Shown here piece by piece: positions 57,811 to 64,000 of a stretch of 64,000 bases of DNA (position 1 is the stretch's first letter; each line of letters opens with the position of its first letter). Location: contig JAWHQI010000099.1 of NCBI GenBank assembly GCA_033032865.1, positions 2,427,001-2,491,000 of the forward strand. Direction: 5' to 3'. Made by a program: the position numbers and the translations under genes. The notes beneath the pieces are model-generated. The model searched no databases and was not told where the DNA came from. It saw nothing but the letters and a program-made list of their open reading frames with translations. The DNA comes from Dactylorhiza incarnata (Eukaryota > Streptophyta > Magnoliopsida > Asparagales > Orchidaceae).

Positions 57811-58130
57811 TCATCGCTACTCGGGGCCAGTTCCCTAGTGATCTCGCGCTACCCAGTTCGAAGCGTTCTCCCTTCACCACGGTAGTAAGATCACGGCGCC
57901 GCCAGGGCCTGCCCCACTCACGGTCGCCCACGATTCGAAGAGTCTGCCCTTCACCGATACTCGGGGACAGTTCCCCAGTGATCTCGCACTACCCGGTTCG
58001 AAGCATTCGCCCTTCACCCCGGTAGTAAGATCACGGCGCCGCCAGGGCCTGCCCCACCCCCTCACGGTCGCCCACGGTTCGAAGCATCCGCCCTTCACCG
58101 ATACTCGGGGCCAGTTCCCCTTCTACCCAG
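57811..58130. repeat. ~142-bp tandem repeat, two units plus part
   Basis: ACTCGGGG(C/A)CAGTTCCC recurs at 57819, 57959 and 58103. Each unit includes GTAGTAAGATCACGGCGCCGCCAGG and CGGTCGCCCACG. Non-coding. Confidence 0.85.
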
Positions 58131-58354
58131 CTCCTAGCACACGCTCACAGCCGCTATCCGGGGTAAAAAATTTGACGAGCACAAAAGCGAGAAAAGCAAA
58201 AGGCAAATATCGATGGCTGACAAAGAAATAATCATCAAGCAATATGACCAAGTAAAGAGTCGCACCACACCGCGAAACATGCAAATACAAACGCAACGAA
58301 ATATGGTACATGGGGAAGGAAAGCAAAATATACAGACAAATGAAAGCAAAACGA

Positions 58355-60234
58355 TCAGCCATCGATATCTACGTCAGAACAATCGTCCTCAGAAAGATCG
58401 CCAACGCCGAGCCCGGTCGTGCTGCACCCGAGCTTTCTCTCCACCATGCGAAGGGTCTTCCCGATCCCCCTCTTAAAAGAAATCTCGCACTCATCTTCCA
58501 GAAGGGGATCCACCTCCTTGGCCATAATCTCCGCTCGAAGCTCCTCAGAGATGCTAGAGCGCTCCTCCACGAATTCCAGGGAATCCTTGTACTCAGCAAC
58601 TCCCTCGGCCTTAATAGCCTTGGCAACTGGCTCAAGAGAGGAAAGCCTCTCTACCTCGCTTCTCAGGAATCCAATCTCGCCGTCCTGACGGAACATGTCT
58701 CCCTGCAAATGTTTGACCAATCAAGCATTATCGTCTGTAGCAGCCTTCTCTGCGCCAAGCTCCCACTGCAGACGCTCTATCTCGGAGCGGGCCAGGGCCA
58801 GATCGGACTCCAATTGGAGCACCCGCGACATCTCACGCTCCCTCTTCTTCTTGGAATCCTCCAAAGAGCTCTTCGCGACACGTAGCTCCTCTTGAAGAAC
58901 GAAATACCCGTCCTTCAGCCCAATGTAGCAATCGTTCCAAGTGTGAGCGACGCTATTCATGACATCGGTCTGCAAAGAAAGGGTGAGATAAGAATATTGG
59001 AAAAGAAAACACATAAAAAGTAAACAACAAAAAGATATGGCTAACCGCTGAAGTCATCGTCGTAACGAAGATGATACTCTCTTCGCCGTCATCGGTGGAG
59101 GATGAGGAGGATCGCTCCGAGGAGGCGCTTCCGCCACAGGAGAAGCCGCAATCTCAGCGTCAACGTCAATAGGAGTCTCATCAGGCACGACTCCACTGGG
59201 ACCCGCTTCGTCAGAACGGCTCTTTGGTGGAGGTGTAGAAGATGCCATCTCTGAGCCTCCACATCTAATGACAAGCTTTCTCTTCCTATCACGCGATAAA
59301 GGAACGGCAGCATCCCGCTCGACATCCGACGAAAGCCTGACTAACAGTAATCTCTTCTCCTCGACAAAATGAGCCACGCCATGAAGAGCCTTCGATAAGT
59401 CATCACGATCTGGAAAACCAGGAAGAGGCTGGAACTCGTTTTCTCGTCCCACTTGGCGGTGGCAGCGGCCCGGAAGATTCCTCCAAAGCTCTGGCAAGTC
59501 TCAGCGGTTGCGAACATACCCATATAAAGTATTCCCGTGGCGATAATCATTCTTTTCCCCAAAATGGAACCACCTCTTATTGCTACAAACATCAATCCGA
59601 CCTCCCGGATCTGTAAAAACCTCACACCAATCCTTGAAAATCTCCAAAGAAAGCCGCGAGCCATGCTCCCGAAAAAATACAATCAACCCCATAATCCTCG
59701 TCATGCCGACTGGTGTAAACTGTGAAATTGGCACGCCGCAGAACCTAAAAATCTCGATCGCCTCCTGCGACGGGGGAAAGCGGAACCCCGATTTTAAACA
59801 GCTCTCAGAGACAGTAATAAAGCCGGCCGGCGGATTCTGAGCACGTTCCTCCGGAAATGGTATCTTCACTTCTACGGATGATGAGAGTCTAAACCGCTTA
59901 CGCCAAGCCTCAACGCGCTCAACATTAAGCGTAGAACGCAATCGCATCGATTTTGATCGCGCTCCATTCCTCGATGTCTGAAAAAAGGGAGAGGAAAAAT
60001 AAGAATGAATAAATCTTGAATCAGCGCAAAATACCACCACACGACGTGGTGGTCACAACAAAAAAACGGAATAATAGCGGCGTGATGAGAGGAAGAAAAA
60101 ACCACAAAATACCTCTGCCATGACTCCGCCGCAGCGTCCGGACCGCACCAAAAGATAATAAAATCCTCACACTTCTCTAAGCAATGTGAGCGAACTCCGA
60201 GGATTTGGGAGGCAATTGATGGGTCTTCATCCAT
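58355..60234 (-). pseudogene. Antisense accessory gene of Z (plant gypsy-type transposon domain, coiled coil), likely spliced
   Basis: On the strand opposite to pol. Tentative model: exon 60113-60234 (MDEDPSIASQILGV), intron 59978-60112 (GT...TTTTTTCAG), exon 59046-59977, intron 58970-59045 (GT...TTTGCAG), exon 58355-58969. Exon 2 carries the domain annotated in plants as 'putative gypsy type transposon' (GFITVSESCLKSGFRFPP, EIFRFCGVPISQFTPVGMTRI, RWFHFG), then a Ser/Pro-rich linker with basic RDRKRKLVIRCG. Exon 3 is a long Glu/Leu/Lys coiled coil ending in acidic LSEDDCSDVDIDG. A TGA at 59501 and frame mismatches at both junctions show decay or imperfect boundaries. Tat elements such as maize Grande carry a comparable antisense gene encoding a nuclear protein. 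Confidence 0.68.
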
Positions 60235-60385
60235 CTTGTAGAGAAATCTGGGCTGCGTTTAGCCAAAGAACCCCACTCCCCACTAAGATGGTGGAGGCAT
60301 GGGCAAGAAGGAAGAGAAAAAATGCCCAAAACCACCGCGAAACCGCCACACGCACGCGCAGTTTTGTGCGCTAGCGCGCACGGTA
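60235..60385 (-). promoter_or_regulatory. Upstream region of the antisense gene, end of Z
   Basis: Its location, 5' of the antisense first exon, makes this the place for its promoter, but I see no clear TATA box. The sequence ends in GTGCGCTAGCGCGCACG, after which hAT coding similarity starts. No polypurine tract or LTR of Z follows. Confidence 0.35.
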
Positions 60386-60389
60386 CCGC

Positions 60390-62319
60390 TTGATATTCAT
60401 TAGTTGGATCTAAACTTGTCATACATAAAAGCAAGTTTGTGCTCACCTCATCAAATCGATTATTCAGCTAAACAAGTTGTAGATCTATCATTGCATAAAA
60501 TATATCGACACGATAGAAATGAAGGTTTGTAGTTTCTTCAGTTTTACTTCTTGATCTCCCTCGAGCAATGAATTTGTCTTTCATATTCGGAACGACAATT
60601 TCATGTTTGTTACAAAAGAGAGTTACCTCGTTAAATAGAGAATCTCATCCATTATTCTGCATTTCTTGTAATCGTAACTTGGAAACTTTGACAAGAGTCA
60701 TGACATTTACAAGGTCCTGATCATTCCTTTGCAATGCTTGTGATAACTCATTGGTGATCCCCAGAACATTCTTCATTAAGTGGGTCAAGAATAAAAACTC
60801 CAAATATTACATAGCATCCAATAAATCACTAGCTTCAACTTTTTGCTCTAAAAGTGTGGCATCCACTTCAATGACATCAAGGTCATCAATAACTGATGAA
60901 AACAAACAAATTAAACTCAAGAGAGTTCTACAATGGGAGTTCCATCTTGTGTCTCGTGCTCTTTTCAAATTTCTTTCTTGTTTCAAGTCTTTTCCTGTTA
61001 CAACTTCACCACTTGACATTTCTTCAATAACTTCTATAAATTGCTTCTCTCAAAGGATGTCTCTATGTTTGCAAGATACCCCCAAAAATGTTTGTAATAA
61101 TTGTTACCAAGTTAAAAAAAAACAATTTTTCTTATGTTTCTTTGCGACCGCAATAAGTGTCAATTGAAGTTGATGAGCAAAACAATATGCATAATATGCG
61201 GATTGATTTTTTGTTATAATCAATATTTTTAGACCATTGAATTCACCTTGCATATTACTAGCTCCATCGTAAACTTGTTATACTCAACTCATGTTTAGAA
61301 AAAAACATGTTCAATCGCTATCTTAGGTGATGAAGCGCTTGTATTTTCAACATGAATAATTCCCATAAAGCGCTCAATTATTCTTCCATTCTGATCAACA
61401 AAGCGTAAAACAATTGTCATTTGCTCTTTAACAGATGAATCACGAGCTTCATAAACTAATATAGAGAACAACTCAGCGTTAACAATGTCTTTAATGATGA
61501 TATTGGTAGTCTCTATTGCTGCAGCTTGAACAATATCTTTATGGATACTTGGTTCTACTAATTTTAGATTTTCTGAAGCATTTCTTAATACAACTTTATT
61601 GATGTTATCATTATGGTCCGCAAGAAATTTATGGAGTTCAAGAAAATTTCCTTTATTCCCTGATTCATCAGTCTCATCATGACCACAAAATGCTAATCCT
61701 TGCTTTAAAAGAAATCTAGAGCGGTCTACTGAAGCTTCCAAGCGGGTGTGATAATCAGTTTGAGCTTGGTCAGATTGAGCGCACAAAACAACTTCAACGT
61801 GTTATTTTTGGTTCATCAAGTCAAGGCAAGACATCAAACACTTGTTATGGATGCTGATGTGGTTTCCAACATGAACAGCTAATCTTTCTTTATGCTTCCA
61901 ATTTGTAAAGCCCCCACTGACAAAAGAATCTCCGCCGCCATGGTCACCATGCTCAGGCTTGAATAAATAACAACATAAGCAAAATGCAGTGTCTTTCAAT
62001 ATGTTATACTCCAACAAATAACTGTATTCCTCAAACCATGAACGAATAAATTTACGCAGATCTTTTTCAATAAGTCTTATTGGGAAATTATGATTTTAGG
62101 TTGGAAAGCTTTTTTCTGCAAATACCTTCTTCGAACTTTCTCCCTCTTATTAGGATCATATTTATAAATACTCTTTCGTAACCCAGGGTCCGCAGAAAGA
62201 TCATCTACATTGAGTTCTAACTGTGGATGATCATCTACTTTCTCCCTCTCATTAGGTATACTAGAAGAACTAGATGATCCTTCACTTGTTTTTCTTTTAA
62301 AAAACTTTTTCGTAGTAAC
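60390..62319 (-). pseudogene. hAT transposase-like (TTF zinc finger / DUF4371, ZMYM1-like), truncated and broken
   Basis: From 62319 downward on the minus strand: basic KKFFKRKTSEGSSSS, acidic linker, DLSADPGLRKSIYKYDPNKRE, then after one frame change the TTF-type finger (WFEEYSYLLEYNILKDTAFC, CCYLFKPEHG, GGFTNWKHKERLAVH). DUF4371 follows (RFLLKQGLAFCGHDET, LHKFLADHN, SAELF-like block, IIERFMGIIHV), then catalytic YDGASNMQGEFNG, FAHQLQLTLIAVAK, RDTRWNSHCRTLL and VPNMKDKFIARGRSR...NLHFYRVDIFYA. Stops include TAA at 61802 for Gln; indels lie near 62070 and 61270. The frame stops at LLLCMTSLDPTNEYQA (about 60390), so the C-terminal dimerisation domain is missing. An acceptor-like AG at 62320-62321 suggests an upstream intron. 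Confidence 0.87.
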
Positions 62320-63805
62320 CTAACATAAATTATGAAAATAACATTCAGAAATCATCGCTTAACTGCACATATCAAGCATCACCGGTCCGGGCTTATCGCC
62401 ATGGGTAGGCTTCACACAACATGCCTAAGTCCGTCTCGAGCGGACCTCTAATGTAATTTAATGTCGGGGACAGACACAATCAACCCGATGAAAGAGATCG
62501 TTACCCTTGAAGTATGCCTCAAAGTAATTGAATAGACCATAACGGCTCCCACTTTGCTGATCTGAACTCTCCTCAACCAAGGTCTGGCTTTGCTGCAATG
62601 AAAACATAATTGAAACCAAAATTACTTTATATGGAAGTTTCAACAATATCCAGTCATTTAATACAATCTTAGTGCAGTAAGATAAAGACTATAGTGGGAT
62701 AAAACCCTGAAATCCAGTCATCTAATGCAATCTTGATGTAGTAAGATGGGATTTTTAAATTGCTGGACCTAAATAAATAAAAAGTTTGGACTATTAATTT
62801 TTGAGTCAAGAAGCTTCCTGAAACAAGGAGGAATTTCACTTACATGTGATTTTAATGGCAATTCATAAATCGGTAAATGAAAAATATGCCTAGAAAAGTT
62901 ACTGGACTTCATTCTTCCTTCAGTTCTTCCCTTACTTTCTTTTCTGACGATACATCTCTTTTTTAACAAAAAACTATTTTTAAATCACTAAAACCAACTA
63001 TTAATTCTTCTGTAAATAAAAAAAATTTAATCTTTGAGTATCTGAAATAATGAACAAATTTGTTTATTTTAGATCATATCTTTACAAATTTGATCAATAT
63101 GAACTGAAATTATCAGCGGAACACAAGTAAAAATAATAGAAATCATAGACAGGATTAAATGGGAGAGGGAATCACAGAATAATATAAGGGGATGAATCAT
63201 GAATGTAGAAAAATTACAGCAATCCTAATTCCTAAATGCAAAAAAATTATAGTAGAATAATAGAAGGGACAGAATCACGAAATTACTGCAGGGGCTTTCC
63301 AGGACTGGTTTCAACTCAAAGTCTTGGTCCTCTCGAATACCGAACTGGAACATAAAGCTTTTGAAGAACTCTAATGGCAGAACTGGAACAGAAGAAACCA
63401 AGAGAAAACTTAGTATAAGAAACCAGAAGGGAACTAACCTGGAAATGAGAAACCTGGCTATGTAAGGGGAAATGGAAAGAAAAAGAGGGGGCGGTTGAGC
63501 GTTTCTAACCTGAAATCAGATACCCGAAGCCCGAAGGGAACTAGGGAAGCCGTCAAGCCAGGATCTGTAGGTTATGGAAGGAGAAAGCTCGGATTTGTAA
63601 AGATCGGCGAGGAGAGACGTTTGCGAGAGCTGCAAAGGATCAGGAAGGATATTTCCACCTTTTGACGGGAGCCTGACGAGGAGACAAGGCTGCTTTCCAC
63701 TGTCGGACGAGGAGAGGAATCTACTTTCCGTCATCGAACGAGGAGAGAAGAAGATTTTCACAGTCGCTCTTGCTCACGAACCCTTACCTCCCGCGAATTT
63801 TTTTC
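62320..63805 (-). other. hAT 5' region (probable intron and untranslated exon)
   Basis: Mostly AT-rich with no clear protein. A GC-richer stretch at 63500-63780 is open on the minus strand for 81 codons (MKIFFSPRSMTESRF), with repeated TTTCCGTC/CGACGAGGAGAG. It may be a first exon or leader. 62370-62460 is a short GC-rich segment of unknown origin. Confidence 0.4.
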
Positions 63806-63807
63806 CA

Positions 63808-63830
63808 GTGTGGGCGGCCACCCACACTCT
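63808..63830. repeat. Candidate hAT terminal hairpin
   Basis: CAGTGTGGGCGG followed by CCACCCACACT forms a near-perfect inverted repeat beginning CAGTG, as many plant hAT ends do. The other end of the element is missing, so this is tentative. Confidence 0.35.
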
Positions 63831-64000
63831 CCCTTTATTGGGTCCGCCAATGGATGTTGAGAAAAAGTGTATTCAGCTATGCTATTTGTTTTAATTTTGT
63901 ATGAAAAACACTGCAATATTATCATTTTAAACATGAATTTTTATCTGCTTTATGATAAAAAATATTTGTTCATAGATTTTCTCGCCACTGTTTTTTTCAA
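63831..64000. other. Unassigned AT-rich end of window
   Basis: No feature recognised; probably flanking DNA of the hAT element. Confidence 0.4.

Larger units (their letters stand above)
51982..60385 (+). mobile_element. Z: Tat-like autonomous Ty3/gypsy element, internal part (3' LTR missing)
   Basis: The Z 5' LTR is at 43410-43789 and 51811-51981. Then primer site, gag-protease-RT-RNase H-integrase (52077-57470), tandem repeats, and an antisense gene (58355-60234). Order PR-RT-RH-IN is Ty3/gypsy. CHHC gag, DNGSS protease and an antisense gene downstream of pol fit the Tat lineage. The sequence passes into an hAT pseudogene at about 60385 with no 3' LTR, so Z is truncated. Confidence 0.85.

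Overview
This window looks like nuclear, intergenic, repeat-rich DNA of a flowering plant. Almost everything recognisable is LTR retrotransposon, nested several layers deep, plus one broken hAT-type DNA transposon. I find no convincing host gene, rRNA, tRNA or CRISPR array. The species cannot be named from the sequence; 'plant' rests on the retrotransposon lineages (SIRE-like copia with an env-like ORF, Tat-like gypsy with an antisense gene, TGTAACATCC-type very long LTRs), plant initiator-Met and Asp tRNA primer sites, and the ZMYM1-like hAT.

Layout. (1) 1-10970: G1, a decayed minus-strand Ty3/gypsy (RNase H at 1-575; RT, protease and gag at 6899-9900; 600-bp LTR at 10371-10970). Its pol is split by E1 (576-6893), a complete non-autonomous LTR element with 1.5-kb LTRs, a CTCAT target duplication, a tRNA-Asp primer site and one zinc-knuckle ORF instead of gag-pol. 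(2) 10971-12102: AT-rich sequence with nothing recognisable. (3) 12103-17189: W, a minus-strand Tat-like gypsy element with an intact gag, no pol, and a long 3' region full of GC-rich palindromes, a 490-bp duplication and minisatellites. (4) 17190-43035: X, a gypsy-type element with LTRs of about 5.4 kb that landed in W's 5' LTR. X's own 5' LTR holds two later insertions: a SIRE-like copia (18032-28551) and Y, a 5.6-kb solo LTR of a related family (32775-38419, TSD TGAGC). X's internal region (38855-42160) is non-coding and its 3' LTR is cut off at about 43035. (5) 43036-60385: Z, a plus-strand autonomous relative of W. Its 5' LTR is interrupted by a complete copia, V (43790-51805, 1062-bp LTRs, TSD ATTTG). 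Z keeps gag, protease, RT, RNase H and integrase with many lesions, then tandem repeats, then an intron-containing gene on the opposite strand. (6) 60390-63830: a minus-strand ZMYM1/TTF-type hAT transposase pseudogene missing its C-terminus.

How the parts relate. W and Z share LTR sequence, primer site and gag, so W looks like a gag-only partner that would depend on a Z-like element for pol. E1 likewise lacks enzymes. X and Y are diverged members of one long-LTR family: both keep TTGAC-rich 5' ends, a GC-rich block and a 155-160-bp tandem module. The order of events readable from nesting is W, then X, then SIRE and Y; Z, then V; G1, then E1. Counting LTR mismatches by eye, SIRE (about 18 in 1.35 kb) and E1 (about 25 in 1.5 kb) look younger than V (about 30 in 1.06 kb). 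Most premature stops in SIRE and V can be explained by C-to-T or G-to-A changes, as expected for methylated, silenced repeats.
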